In this document: piece after piece, positions 9,478 through 18,361 of the stretch
How the letters are laid out: each line of letters opens with the position of its first letter
Numbering within the stretch: the first letter of the stretch is position 1
Origin: Sphingobium xanthum
GTDB lineage: Bacteria > Pseudomonadota > Alphaproteobacteria > Sphingomonadales > Sphingomonadaceae
Direction: 5' to 3'
NCBI RefSeq assembly: GCF_019737615.1
Contig: NZ_JAHKKS010000004.1
Coordinates: 235,147 to 299,146 of the forward strand
Length of the DNA stretch: 64,000 nt
Notes under the pieces: model-generated
The model's input: only the letters and a program-made list of their open reading frames with translations
The model's database searches: none
Told to the model about the DNA's origin: nothing
Program-made: the position numbers and the translations under genes

Positions 9478-9702
9478 TCACTTCACGATGTAAGGCAGCA
9501 GGCCCAGATGACGGGCGCGCTTGATTGCCTGGGAAAGCTCGCGCTGCTTCTTCGCCGAGACGGCGGTGATGCGCGAGGGGACGATCTTGCCGCGCTCGGA
9601 GACAAAACCCTGCAGCAGGCGGACATCCTTGAAATCGATGCGCGGTGCGTCCTTCGCGGAGAAGGGGCAGGTCTTGCGGCGGCGGAAAAATGGGCGTGCC
9701 AT
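9478..9702 (-). CDS. rpsR: 30S ribosomal protein S18
   Basis: This 74-residue basic protein has the characteristic S18 core ([19 protein letters not shown] and [12 protein letters not shown], then [12 protein letters not shown]). It partners S6 on the 30S platform, consistent with its position between rpsF and rplI. Thirteen bases separate it from rplI. Confidence 0.97.
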   Translation of the reverse strand: MARPFFRRRKTCPFSAKDAPRIDFKDVRLLQGFVSERGKIVPSRITAVSAKKQRELSQAIKRARHLGLLPYIVK

Positions 9703-9716
9703 GGTTCAGGTTCTCC

Positions 9717-10151
9717 TTATTCGCCGTCGGACGCTTCGTCGCGGTCGCGACGCGGGCCACGATCGCCACGATCGCCGCGCGGGCCACGGTCACCACGATC
9801 GCCGCGGTCGCCACGCTCGCGGTCACGATCGCTCTTGCGCATCATCACCGAAGGACCAGCCTCCAGCTCATCGACGCGGATCGTCATGTAACGGATCACG
9901 TCTTCGTTGATCTGCGTCTGGCGCTCCAGCTCGGCGACGGTGCCGGCAGGCGCGTCGATGTTGAGCAGCACATAATGCGCCTTGCGGTTCTTCGCGATCT
10001 TGTAGGCGAGGTTGCGGAGACCCCAGTTTTCCACCTTGGTCACCTTGCCCTCCTGGGCCTCGACGATCTTGGTGGCATTTTCCGCCAGCGCATCGACCTG
10101 GGCCTGAGCCAGATCCTGACGCGCAAGGAAAACATGCTCATAAAGCGGCAT
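9717..10151 (-). CDS. rpsF: 30S ribosomal protein S6
   Basis: This 144-residue protein begins [14 protein letters not shown], as S6 does, and carries the conserved [19 protein letters not shown] segment. The last 35 or so residues form a low-complexity Arg/Asp/Gly tail built from repeated RGDRGD-like units, longer than the usual S6 tail. It is the first gene of the operon; its promoter should lie in 10152-10334. Confidence 0.97.
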   Translation of the reverse strand: MPLYEHVFLARQDLAQAQVDALAENATKIVEAQEGKVTKVENWGLRNLAYKIAKNRKAHYVLLNIDAPAGTVAELERQTQINEDVIRYMTIRVDELEAGPSVMMRKSDRDRERGDRGDRGDRGPRGDRGDRGPRRDRDEASDGE

Positions 10152-10334
10152 GGTTCATGCGTCCTGTCTTTTGGCCGATTGCTGATGGCCGCACCATGCG
10201 GACACCCCTCCGGCTATCGTCTCAATAAAAAATCGCGCGGCAAAGCAGGCCTCGCCCCGCGAAGGCGCGGCCTATGACCGAAAACGCCGGGAATTGCAAG
10301 CGCTGGACGCCGCAATGGCCAGAGGTCGCCGCCG

Positions 10335-10841
10335 TCAGCTCTCCGGATACCAGAATTTGGCATGGCACGCTTCGCAAACCGCGTTGAGCCGTGTCGATGC
10401 CTCGCTAAGCGCGGCACTGTCCCTGGTGCCCACCGCCGCGATAAACTGCTCCGAGACTTCGGCGAGATCGCGAGACGCGGAGGAGAAGGCTGCAGGGTCG
10501 CGGTCGATGAGGGCGCGGATCTCGCTCGCGGTCGCACCGCCATCCGGCAGCGACGTTCCTGCTGGAACGATTTCGATGCGCGGGGCCGCGCCCATCGCCA
10601 GTGCTGCGGCTTTCATGTCGGTCGCGGCCTCGCGCAGCTCGGCCCAGTCGGTCGGCCCGAGGCGGGTAGCGTCCACATCGCCCTCGTCGGTCATGGCGCG
10701 ATTGCCCACGGCCCAGAGCGTGTCGGCGCCGGGCGCGATCCTCTGCGTCATCAGCGTCTGCAGGATGAGTGGCGGGTCCTCGGCCGCCCGGACGGCAGCG
10801 GTTGCCATGAACAGCGTCAGCCCTGCCATGAACAGCTTCAT
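10335..10841 (-). CDS. Exported c-type cytochrome (cytochrome c556/c'-like)
   Basis: This 168-residue protein begins with a signal peptide (MKLFMAGLTLFMATAAVRA) and is otherwise helical. A single heme-binding motif CEACH lies near the C-terminus (VCEACHAKFWYP), the layout of class II c' / c556 cytochromes, which are periplasmic four-helix bundles. Start 10841 is chosen because a GGGAGG lies four to five bases upstream, although the frame is open further. It is a single gene with no obvious partner nearby. Confidence 0.82.
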   Translation of the reverse strand: MKLFMAGLTLFMATAAVRAAEDPPLILQTLMTQRIAPGADTLWAVGNRAMTDEGDVDATRLGPTDWAELREAATDMKAAALAMGAAPRIEIVPAGTSLPDGGATASEIRALIDRDPAAFSSASRDLAEVSEQFIAAVGTRDSAALSEASTRLNAVCEACHAKFWYPES

Positions 10842-10981
10842 GCATCCTCCCATCATTTTGGGTGGACCATGCAATCGGGAAATCCTTGCGGCCTTGATCT
10901 GGAGCAAGGACACCGCTGAGTCCTCCCACGCGCTGTTGAATGCGAAGAGGAAAACTCAGCGGTCAAAGCGAATGGCGATAT

Positions 10982-11350
10982 TCAGCCTTTGTGCTTCGCG
11001 TGCTTCGCATCGGCGGCGGCATATTCGGTCTGCGAGATCGATCCATTGCCGTCCGCATCCGCTTGCTGCCACCAGGCGGTCTTCTTCGCGACGAATTCGG
11101 CCTGCGAAATTTGGCCGTCGCTATTGCTGTCCGAGTCCTTCCAGGCGGCCGCTTTGGCGCCGGCTTCGGTCGCACTGATCTGCCCGTTGCCGTCCTTGTC
11201 CATCTTGGCCCAGGACGCGGTCACGGAGGCGTCGTGCTCAGCTTTGCTGATCTGACCGTCGCCATTTGCGTCACTCTCCTTCCAGCCGCCGGCCAGAGCC
11301 GCGCTGCCGAGGGTGAAGCTCGCTGCGATCACGATGATGGTCCGTTTCAT
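10982..11350 (-). CDS. Exported EF-hand calcium-binding protein
   Basis: This 122-residue protein has a signal peptide (MKRTIIVIAASFTLGSAALA) followed by four EF-hand loops: DANGDGQISKAE, DKDGNGQISATE, DSNSDGQISQAE and DADGNGSISQTE. The spacing makes two EF-hand pairs, suggesting periplasmic calcium binding. Start 11350 is supported by a GGAG a few bases upstream and by the signal peptide. It lies downstream of the Mpl-like gene in the same direction but with a gap of about 170 bases. Confidence 0.85.
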   Translation of the reverse strand: MKRTIIVIAASFTLGSAALAGGWKESDANGDGQISKAEHDASVTASWAKMDKDGNGQISATEAGAKAAAWKDSDSNSDGQISQAEFVAKKTAWWQQADADGNGSISQTEYAAADAKHAKHKG

Positions 11351-11517
11351 GGCACTCTCCTTCTGTTTGAACGGGGCTTTTTCCGCTCTGGAGAGGGAAC
11401 GTGCGTTCTCGCACGACGATGCGCCGGGGAGGCTGAAGCGCCCTCGCATCGGGCCAATCCGCTCCACAGCTTCGCTGCGAGCTGGAATTTCTTGAAATTC
11501 TGCGCTTTCGGATACGC

Positions 11518-12903
11518 CTAGCGAGCGTCGATCTTTGCGAGAATATCCCGTGCGAACGTCGTGAGGCTGTCGTCGCGCGCGCCCATGATGACGATCCGGT
11601 CACCGGGCTGTGCGAGTTCGACAAGGCGCGCACCGCAATCGGCGCGGTTCGCGATATGCTCGGCCCGGCCAGCGAGGCCGGCCAGCAGCACTTCGCTGCC
11701 CATACTGCGATCGACCGTCCCGCCGAAATAGGCGGGATCGCAGACGATCAGCCGGTCGTCGCCATCGAGCCGGGAGGCGAATGTCGCCGCCAGTTCGACG
11801 CCCATCTTGCGCAGCGGGCCGAAGCCATGGGGCTGGAAGAAGGCAAGGATTCGGCCGGGGAACTGCTTGAGCGCGGCGAGCGTGGCGGCGACCTTGTCGG
11901 GATTATGACCGAAATCGTCGATAACGGTCACGTCCCTGGCCGTGCCGACAATGTCGAACCGCCGGGCGAGGCCGGAAAAGCGCTCGATCGCGGCGACGCA
12001 CTCTTCGATGGTGACGCCCGCCGCCCGTGCCGCGGCAATCGCGGCGAGGGCGTTTGCCACATTGTGCCTGCCCGGCACTTTCAGGCGCATCTGGTGAGCG
12101 CCGCTCTCGCTCAGCAACGTGAAGCCGATGGCCGTCGGTTCGGGCGCCAGATCGGTCGCGCGAAAATCCGCCCCCGTCGAGAAGCCGAAAGAGAGGAAAT
12201 TGCCGTGGTCGAGGGTCTCGATGATCGCGCACGTCTCGGCATCGTCGGCATTCCAGACGACCTTGCCGGACACGCGCGCAAAGTCCGCGAACAAGCGGCG
12301 CAGCTCGTCCATAGCTTTATGGTCCTCGCTCACATTGGTGAGCACCGCAATGCCGGGCCGGTAGAGTGCGATCGATCCGTCGCTTTCATCGACTTCGCTG
12401 ACGAAGGCATCGCCGCGACCGGTGCGGGCCGTGGCGAAGGGCGTCGAGGCATCGATGAAGTCCTTCATCACCGCGCCGTTCATGATCGTCGGGTCGCGCC
12501 CGGCGCTGGCGAGGATCCAGCCGATCATACCGGTGACGGTCGACTTGCCGCTGGTTCCGCCTACGGCAATGGGCAGGGCGCTGGCGTTGAACAGGTCTGA
12601 CAGCAGATCGGCGCGGGTCTTGCGAGGGCAACCCAGTTCCTTGCCGCGGATGATGTCCGGCACCGTGTCCTCGATAGCCGCCGAAGCGACGAGAATCTGC
12701 TCGGGCGAGACGAGCCCGCTGCCGTCCTGCGGAAACACCTCAATGCCCTGCGCCGCCAGCCAATCGAATTTCGCCGCGATCCGGCCCTGATCGAGCGCAC
12801 GGTCCGATCCGCGGACCTTTGCGCCGCGCGCCTTGACGATGAGCGCCAGAGGCATCATGCCCGAACCGCCGATGCCGCAGAAGAAATATTGGTTTTGGTT
12901 CAT
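11518..12903 (-). CDS. mpl: Mur ligase family protein, likely murein tripeptide ligase (Mpl-like)
   Basis: This 461-residue enzyme has the three-domain MurC/Mpl layout: N-terminal nucleotide-binding-like domain (FCGIGGSGMMPLA), central ATPase with P-loop GGTSGKST, and C-terminal domain (FQPHGFGP). Mpl joins the recovered tripeptide L-Ala-gamma-D-Glu-DAP to UDP-MurNAc. I favour Mpl over MurC because it lies outside a division cluster and is divergent from an LD-carboxypeptidase gene only 62 bases away, a murein-recycling enzyme that produces that tripeptide. MurC cannot be fully excluded. Confidence 0.8.
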   Translation of the reverse strand: MNQNQYFFCGIGGSGMMPLALIVKARGAKVRGSDRALDQGRIAAKFDWLAAQGIEVFPQDGSGLVSPEQILVASAAIEDTVPDIIRGKELGCPRKTRADLLSDLFNASALPIAVGGTSGKSTVTGMIGWILASAGRDPTIMNGAVMKDFIDASTPFATARTGRGDAFVSEVDESDGSIALYRPGIAVLTNVSEDHKAMDELRRLFADFARVSGKVVWNADDAETCAIIETLDHGNFLSFGFSTGADFRATDLAPEPTAIGFTLLSESGAHQMRLKVPGRHNVANALAAIAAARAAGVTIEECVAAIERFSGLARRFDIVGTARDVTVIDDFGHNPDKVAATLAALKQFPGRILAFFQPHGFGPLRKMGVELAATFASRLDGDDRLIVCDPAYFGGTVDRSMGSEVLLAGLAGRAEHIANRADCGARLVELAQPGDRIVIMGARDDSLTTFARDILAKIDAR

Positions 12904-12965
12904 GGGGTCCGCTCGCTATCGGGGCAGCGGGCCGGAGGCAAAGGAAAAGGAAGGGCGGCGCTGAC

Positions 12966-13796
12966 ATGACCCGCAGGATCGGCATCTGCGCCCCTTCGAC
13001 GGCCTTCACGCGAGAGGATGCGGCGCGGGTGACGGCGCTGGCTGTGGAGCATGCCCCGTCGCTGGAACTGATCTTTTCCGATCAATGCTTCGTGGTCGAG
13101 GGGCATTTCGCCGGTCCCGACAGCCTGCGCCGCGATGCCTTCGTCGCCATGGCCAATGATCCGGCGCTCGACGCGGTCTGGTTCGTGCGCGGCGGCTATG
13201 GCGCGGCGCGCATGGCCGAGGATGCGATTGCATTGCTGGAAGCGCCGGCCGCGCGAAAGATCTACATGGGCTATAGCGACGGCGGCGTGCTGCTCGCCGG
13301 TCTGTACCGAAAGGGGCTGGGCCGACCGTTCCACGGCCCGATGCCGACGGATATCAGGCGCAGTGGCGGCGAGACCGCGGTCATCCGGTCGCTCCTCTGG
13401 TTCGCCGAGCAGGCTTCGGAGTCTGTCGAGCCCTCACTGGAGGAAGGCCGGTCCTACGCTGCCTTCAATCTGATGACGCTCTCCATGCTGATCGGTACCA
13501 GCCTGATGCCGGACCTCGCCGGTCATATCCTCCTCGTCGAGGAAGTCAGCGAATATGACTATGCCTTCGATCGCGCGATGTTCCATGTCACCAATGCGCT
13601 GTCCGGCGCGGGGCTGGCCGGTCTGCGCCTTGGTCGGGTGAGCGAGGTCGTCGAGAATGACCGCCCGTTCGGCCACGATCATGAGGCGATCGTCCGGCAC
13701 TGGTGCTCGCGGGCCGGCATAGCCTATCTTGGCCGGGCGGATATCGGCCATGATGCCGCCAACCGGATCGTACCCTTCGGCCGCTTCTCCCGCTAG
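12966..13796 (+). CDS. ldcA: LD-carboxypeptidase (peptidase family S66)
   Basis: This 276-residue enzyme removes the terminal D-Ala from murein tetrapeptides in the cytosol. The N-terminal GICAPST, the conserved RGGYGAARM and the nucleophile motif YMGYSDGGVLL are visible, with the catalytic Glu region (ILLVEEVSE) and His (DIGHDAANRIVPFG) in order, giving the Ser-Glu-His triad of S66. It is divergent from the Mpl-like gene, and the two form consecutive recycling steps. Confidence 0.9.
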   Translation: MTRRIGICAPSTAFTREDAARVTALAVEHAPSLELIFSDQCFVVEGHFAGPDSLRRDAFVAMANDPALDAVWFVRGGYGAARMAEDAIALLEAPAARKIYMGYSDGGVLLAGLYRKGLGRPFHGPMPTDIRRSGGETAVIRSLLWFAEQASESVEPSLEEGRSYAAFNLMTLSMLIGTSLMPDLAGHILLVEEVSEYDYAFDRAMFHVTNALSGAGLAGLRLGRVSEVVENDRPFGHDHEAIVRHWCSRAGIAYLGRADIGHDAANRIVPFGRFSR

Positions 13797-13862
13797 CGAG
13801 CGGGCTTGCATCGCAGGACCGCTCGCCATAGGGGCGCCCGCACGGATTTTAAGGAACAGCAA

Positions 13863-14798
13863 ATGCGCGCATTCATCTTTCCGGGGCAGGGTAGCCAGGC
13901 GGTCGGCATGGGCGCCGCGCTCGCCGCCGCGTCGCCCTTCGCTCGTCAGGTCTTCGAGGAAGTCGACGAGGCGCTCGGCCAGCATCTCTTCCGCTTGATG
14001 AGCGAAGGCCCCGAGGCCGATCTCACCCTCACCGAAAATGCCCAGCCCGCGATCATGGCCAATGCCCTGGCGACACTGCGCGTGCTCGAGAAGGAAGGCA
14101 ATATCGCCATCGCCGCCAAGGCCGATGCCGTCGCGGGCCACAGCCTCGGCGAATATAGCGCGCTCAGCGCCGTCGGCGCCTTCGACGTCGCGACTACCGC
14201 CCGCCTGCTGAAGCTGCGCGGCCAATCGATGCAGGCCGCCGTGCCGGTGGGCGAGGGCGCCATGGCAGCTCTGCTCGGCGCCGACATCGAGAAGGCCGAA
14301 GCGCTCGCCACCGCCGCCGCGCAAGGCGAGGTCTGCACCGTCGCCAATGACAACGATCCGGGCCAGGTCGTCATTTCCGGCCACCGGGGCGCGATCGAGC
14401 GTGCCATCGAGCTGGTCAAGGATCATGGTATCAAACGCGGTATCCTCCTGCCGGTCTCCGCGCCGTTCCATTGCCCGCTGATGCAGCCCGCTGCGGACGC
14501 GATGGCGCAGGCGCTGGCCGCCACCGCGTCGCCCGGCGCCTTCCTGCCGGTCTATGCCAATGTCACCGCCGCGCCGGTCTCGGACGCCGAGACGATCCGG
14601 CAATTGCTGGTCGAGCAGGTCACCGGCCGCGTGCGCTGGCGGGAAAGCATCGCCGCCATGTTCGACGCGGGCATCACCGATTTCGTCGAGTTCGGCGGCA
14701 AGGTGCTCGCCCCCATGGTCAAGCGCATCGCCCCGGACGCGACGGTCACGAGCGTGATCACCATGGACGATATCGAGGCGCTGGTTGGCCGGATTTGA
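13863..14798 (+). CDS. fabD: Malonyl CoA-acyl carrier protein transacylase
   Basis: This 311-residue enzyme loads malonyl groups onto ACP. It starts MRAFIFPGQGSQ and contains the nucleophile motif GHSLGEY and the catalytic His region (PVSAPFHCPLMQ). Start 13863 is preferred over an upstream frame from 13806 because the family begins exactly at this FPGQGSQ segment and a GGAAC precedes it. It opens the fab cluster (fabD, fabG, acpP, fabF). Confidence 0.96.
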   Translation: MRAFIFPGQGSQAVGMGAALAAASPFARQVFEEVDEALGQHLFRLMSEGPEADLTLTENAQPAIMANALATLRVLEKEGNIAIAAKADAVAGHSLGEYSALSAVGAFDVATTARLLKLRGQSMQAAVPVGEGAMAALLGADIEKAEALATAAAQGEVCTVANDNDPGQVVISGHRGAIERAIELVKDHGIKRGILLPVSAPFHCPLMQPAADAMAQALAATASPGAFLPVYANVTAAPVSDAETIRQLLVEQVTGRVRWRESIAAMFDAGITDFVEFGGKVLAPMVKRIAPDATVTSVITMDDIEALVGRI

Positions 14799-14805
14799 TA
14801 TTCGG

Positions 14806-14830
14806 CACGCGGAGACGCAGAGACGCGGAG
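14806..14830 (+). repeat. Left terminal inverted repeat of the GxxExxY element
   Basis: This 25-bp sequence, internally repetitive (GGAGACGCAGAGACGCGGAG), is matched in inverted orientation at 15217-15241 with 23 of 25 identities. The pair encloses the GxxExxY gene between fabD and fabG. Confidence 0.85.
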
Positions 14831-14833
14831 AAG

Positions 14834-15262
14834 ATGAGAGACATTGACGAGATTAGCGGCGACGTTGTCGATGTGGCGCTTGCCATCCATCGCGATCTTG
14901 GGCCGGGATTGCTCGAAAGTGTCTATGAAATGGTTCTGGCCGCAAAGCTCGCGAATAAAGGGTACCTCGTCGAACGGCAGAAGGCAGTCGATATCGAGTT
15001 CGACGGGCTTCATTTCCCGGGCGCCTTTCGCGTCGATCTTTTGATCGACGAAAGACTCGTCGTCGAAATCAAGTCCGCAGAATTGCTGACCAAGGCGCAC
15101 GGCAAGCAGCTTCTAACATATTTGCGACTTCTGCAGCAGCCCGTCGGGCTGCTGATCAATTTTAGCGGCGCGACGCTCAAGGAAGGCATCCGCCGTGTCG
15201 TAAACGACCATCAATCCTCCGCGTCTTCGCGTCTCCGCGTGAACCGGCAAACAGGAGCATAA
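14834..15262 (+). CDS. GxxExxY protein (PD-(D/E)xK-like), in a small inverted-repeat element
   Basis: This 142-residue protein carries the family motif GLLESVY after an N-terminal helix (IHRDLGPG), then a nuclease-like core FRVDLLIDERLVVEIKS with the D...ExK arrangement of PD-(D/E)xK folds, and ends with the usual LLTYLRLL and GLLINF strands. The function of the family is not established. ATG 14834 begins just after the left repeat; the last residues (SSASSRLRVN) are encoded by the right repeat itself. The gene sits between fabD and fabG, unrelated to fatty-acid synthesis. Confidence 0.88.
   Translation: MRDIDEISGDVVDVALAIHRDLGPGLLESVYEMVLAAKLANKGYLVERQKAVDIEFDGLHFPGAFRVDLLIDERLVVEIKSAELLTKAHGKQLLTYLRLLQQPVGLLINFSGATLKEGIRRVVNDHQSSASSRLRVNRQTGA
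15217..15241 (-). repeat. Right terminal inverted repeat of the GxxExxY element
   Basis: This is the inverted partner of 14806-14830, differing at two central bases. It overlaps the 3' end of the GxxExxY coding sequence, which continues 21 bases beyond it. Confidence 0.85.
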
Positions 15263-15264
15263 CT

Positions 15265-16005
15265 ATGTTCGACCTCAATGGAATGACCGCCCTTGTCACC
15301 GGCGCGAGTGGCGGGATCGGTTCGGAGATTGCGAAGGCGCTGGCCGGGCAGGGCGCGAAGCTCGCGCTTTCCGGCAGCAATGTCGCCAAGCTGGAAGCCT
15401 TCGCGGCGGAGCTTGGCGGCGATCATGTCTGCGTCCCGTGCGATCTGGGCGATGCCGCTTCGGTCGATGGGCTGGTCCCGGCCGCGGTCGAGGCGCTCGG
15501 CGGCACGCTCGATATCCTGATCAACAATGCCGGCGTCACCCGCGACAATCTCATCATGCGGATGAAGGACGAGGAGTGGGAGACGGTCCAGCGGATCAAT
15601 CTCGAAGCGGCCTTCCGCCTCATTCGCGCCGCCGCCCGCCCGATGATGAAGGCGCGCTTCGGCCGCATCATCTCGGTCACCAGCGTCGTCGGCGTCACCG
15701 GCAATCCGGGTCAGGCCAATTATGCCGCGTCCAAGGCGGGCCTGATCGGCATGAGCAAGAGCCTCGCGCAGGAACTGGCGAGCCGCGGCATCACCGTCAA
15801 TTGCGTCGCGCCGGGCTTCATCCGCTCGGCGATGACCGATGCGCTCAACGATGCGCAGAAGGACGCGATCCTGAGCCGCATCCCTGCCGGCGCGCTCGGC
15901 GAAGGCGCGGACATCGGCGCGGCAATCGTCTATCTTGCCAGCCGCGAAGCGGGCTATGTCACCGGTCAGACCTTGCATGTGAATGGCGGCATGGCGATGA
16001 TCTGA
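15265..16005 (+). CDS. fabG: 3-oxoacyl-[acyl-carrier-protein] reductase
   Basis: This 246-residue SDR enzyme reduces 3-ketoacyl-ACP with NADPH in fatty-acid elongation. It shows the cofactor motif TGASGGIGSEIA, NNAG, the catalytic Ser (ISVTSVVGVTG) and YAASKAG with Tyr and Lys. The ribosome-binding site AGGAG precedes the ATG. The gap to fabD is filled by the GxxExxY element, which suggests the operon was originally continuous. Confidence 0.96.
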   Translation: MFDLNGMTALVTGASGGIGSEIAKALAGQGAKLALSGSNVAKLEAFAAELGGDHVCVPCDLGDAASVDGLVPAAVEALGGTLDILINNAGVTRDNLIMRMKDEEWETVQRINLEAAFRLIRAAARPMMKARFGRIISVTSVVGVTGNPGQANYAASKAGLIGMSKSLAQELASRGITVNCVAPGFIRSAMTDALNDAQKDAILSRIPAGALGEGADIGAAIVYLASREAGYVTGQTLHVNGGMAMI

Positions 16006-16039
16006 TGCCGCGCCTTGCGGTATCGAAGGGGGAGAATGC

Positions 16040-16600
16040 ATGCGCGCATCCTGGCAACGCTGTCTGATCGGGCTGGCCGTGGCGTTCTGCGCCCCGCAGT
16101 CCGCGATGGCAGCAGACAATCTGACGTGCGCCTCGGCGCTCCTCACCGAGCAGGTCCGGGCCGATATCTACAAGGCCTATCGCGCCAACGAGGATATTGG
16201 CGAGAAGGCGAACGGCCTCATCGGCAAGAAGATCGCCGCCTGCATGTTGATGCATGACTGGTCGGAGGAGGCACTGGAGAGCGCCATGCGCTATCTTTTC
16301 GGTGGCGTGCTGGAAGATGGGCTCGTCCGGGAGTTCACCGGAAAGCGCAAAGTCTCGTTCGATCTGCTGATGAAGGCGACGGACCGCTATTTCGGCGCCA
16401 TTCCGGAGGACGAAATCCGCAAATTCGCGGATGGCGAGACGTCGGACGATGCCGTCGCGCAGCTCATCCAGTTCGTCCTTGCCGATGGCGCGGTGTCGCC
16501 GCTTGAGATACAAGATGACGATGTCGGCCGCATGATCGGCGAATATGCGGCCGCCAGAGCCAATGTGATCTATTTCCGCGCGGCGTTTGCGCGTCAGTGA
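16040..16600 (+). CDS. Exported protein of unknown function
   Basis: This 186-residue protein has a signal peptide (CLIGLAVAFCAPQSAMAA) and a helical mature part with two Cys (LTCASALL and AACMLM) that could form a disulfide. I do not recognise the family. It starts at ATG 16040 after an AAGGGGGAG ribosome-binding site, 34 bases after fabG, and so may be co-transcribed with the fab genes, but nothing else links it to lipid synthesis. Confidence 0.7.
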   Translation: MRASWQRCLIGLAVAFCAPQSAMAADNLTCASALLTEQVRADIYKAYRANEDIGEKANGLIGKKIAACMLMHDWSEEALESAMRYLFGGVLEDGLVREFTGKRKVSFDLLMKATDRYFGAIPEDEIRKFADGETSDDAVAQLIQFVLADGAVSPLEIQDDDVGRMIGEYAAARANVIYFRAAFARQ

Positions 16601-16696
16601 ACCGCGTGCGGAAGCCCGCTAGCCTCTTGTCACGTTCTTTCGTAGGCACTAGGGCAGCATCCGTATTGAAGATTAAACCAAAGCAAAGGACCACCC

Positions 16697-16930
16697 ATGA
16701 GTGAGACCGCGGATCGCGTGAAGAAGATCGTCGTCGAGCACCTCGGCGTCGAGGCGGACAAGGTGACCGAAGACGCGAGCTTCATCGACGATCTCGGCGC
16801 GGACAGCCTCGATATTGTTGAGCTCGTCATGGCATTCGAAGAAGAGTTCGGCGTCGAGATTCCCGACGATGCCGCCGAGAAGATCGCCACCGTCAAGGAC
16901 GCGATCGACTTCATCGAGGGCAAGCAATAA
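16697..16930 (+). CDS. acpP: Acyl carrier protein
   Basis: This 77-residue acidic protein carries growing acyl chains on a phosphopantetheine arm attached to the Ser of [11 protein letters not shown]. The motif and length are canonical. It lies between fabG and fabF, with a possible terminator/attenuator after it. Confidence 0.98.
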   Translation: MSETADRVKKIVVEHLGVEADKVTEDASFIDDLGADSLDIVELVMAFEEEFGVEIPDDAAEKIATVKDAIDFIEGKQ

Positions 16931-16993
16931 GCAAGACGTGGGAACGCCCTGCGGGAACCGCGGGCACCCATGGCCATTGCATGCAACAATGAG

Positions 16994-17036
16994 ACGGCTC
17001 TCCGGTCGCGGGCTTGCTCGCTGGAGGGCCGTTTCT
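16994..17036 (+). terminator. Hairpin after acpP, probable terminator or attenuator
   Basis: Arms ACGGCTCTCC (16994-17003) and GGAGGGCCGT (17023-17032) pair with one G-T wobble and are followed by TTTCTATTT. It would allow abundant acpP mRNA relative to fabF. Confidence 0.75.
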
Positions 17037-17090
17037 ATTTGAGGACTGCGAGACGCGAAGGCAGTCCGCTCATCGCAGCAGGAGAGTAAG

Positions 17091-18350
17091 ATGCGTCGTG
17101 TCGTCGTGACCGGTCTGGGCATGGTTTCCCCGCTTGGGGCCGATGTGGGGACGAGCTGGGCGAACATCATTGCCGCGAAATCGGGTGCTGCCGTCATCAC
17201 CCGCTTCGATGCCACGGACTATCACACCAATTACGCCTGCGAGGTGAAGGCGCCGGATCATGAATTCGGCTTCGATCCCAACAAGCGCGTCGATCACAAG
17301 GTCCAGCGCCAGGTCGATCCGTTCATCGTGTTCGGCATCGATGCGGCGGGGCAGGCCCTTGAGGATGCCGGCCTCACCGACATGAGCGAGGAAGAGCGCT
17401 TGCGCGCCGGTTGCTCGATCGGCTCGGGCATTGGCGGTCTGCCGGGCATCGAGAGTGAATCGCTGGTGCTGGCCGAGAAAGGCCCGAAGCGCGTTTCGCC
17501 TCACTTCGTCCATGGCCGCCTGATCAATCTCATCTCGGGCCAGGTCTCGATCAAATATGGTCTGATGGGGCCGAACCACGCGGTCGTGACCGCCTGCGCC
17601 ACCGGCGTCCATTCGATCGGCGACGCGGCGCGGATGATCGCGATGGACGACGCCGACATCATGCTGGCGGGCGGCGCGGAGAGCGCCATCTGCCCGATCG
17701 GCATTGCCGGTTTCGGTCAGGCCCGTGCGCTGTCGACCGGCTTCCGCGACGATCCGACGCGAGGCAGCCGCCCCTATGACGTCGATCGTGACGGCTTCGT
17801 CATGGGCGAGGGCGCGGGTGTCGTCGTGCTAGAGGAATATGAGCGTGCCAAGGCGCGCGGCGCCAAGATCTATGCCGAAGTGATTGGCTATGGCCTCTCG
17901 GGCGATGCCTATCATGTGACCGCACCGCATCCGGAGGGCTCCGGCGCCTATCGCGCGATGGCGATGGCCATGAAGAAGTCCGGCCTCGCGCTGGAGGACA
18001 TCGACTATATCAATGCTCACGGCACCTCCACGCCGCTCGGGGACGAGCTGGAGCTGGGCGCGGTGCGGCGGCTGTTCGGCGGCGCGCTCGGCGGGCTCTC
18101 CATGTCCTCCACGAAATCGGCGATCGGCCATCTGCTCGGCGGCGCCGGCGCGGTCGAGACGATCTTCTGCATTCTCGCCTTGCGCGATCAGATCGCCCCG
18201 CCGACTCTCAACCTCGACAATCCGAGCGAGAGCTGCGCGGGCGTCGATCTCGTGCCGCATGTTGCCAAGCAGCGGCAGATCAGTGCCGTGCTGAACAACA
18301 GCTTCGGCTTTGGCGGCACCAATGCCAGCCTCGTGCTGACGGGGGTCTGA
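17091..18350 (+). CDS. fabF: 3-oxoacyl-[acyl-carrier-protein] synthase II
   Basis: This 419-residue condensing enzyme extends acyl-ACP with malonyl-ACP. The Cys-His-His triad is present in VTACATGVHSIGDA, NAHGTSTPLGD and KSAIGHLLGGAGAVE. It begins MRRVVVTGLGMVSPLG and ends with NNSFGFGGTNASLV, both canonical. The mltG gene follows after 11 bases. Confidence 0.97.
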   Translation: MRRVVVTGLGMVSPLGADVGTSWANIIAAKSGAAVITRFDATDYHTNYACEVKAPDHEFGFDPNKRVDHKVQRQVDPFIVFGIDAAGQALEDAGLTDMSEEERLRAGCSIGSGIGGLPGIESESLVLAEKGPKRVSPHFVHGRLINLISGQVSIKYGLMGPNHAVVTACATGVHSIGDAARMIAMDDADIMLAGGAESAICPIGIAGFGQARALSTGFRDDPTRGSRPYDVDRDGFVMGEGAGVVVLEEYERAKARGAKIYAEVIGYGLSGDAYHVTAPHPEGSGAYRAMAMAMKKSGLALEDIDYINAHGTSTPLGDELELGAVRRLFGGALGGLSMSSTKSAIGHLLGGAGAVETIFCILALRDQIAPPTLNLDNPSESCAGVDLVPHVAKQRQISAVLNNSFGFGGTNASLVLTGV

Positions 18351-18361
18351 GACACCCGACC

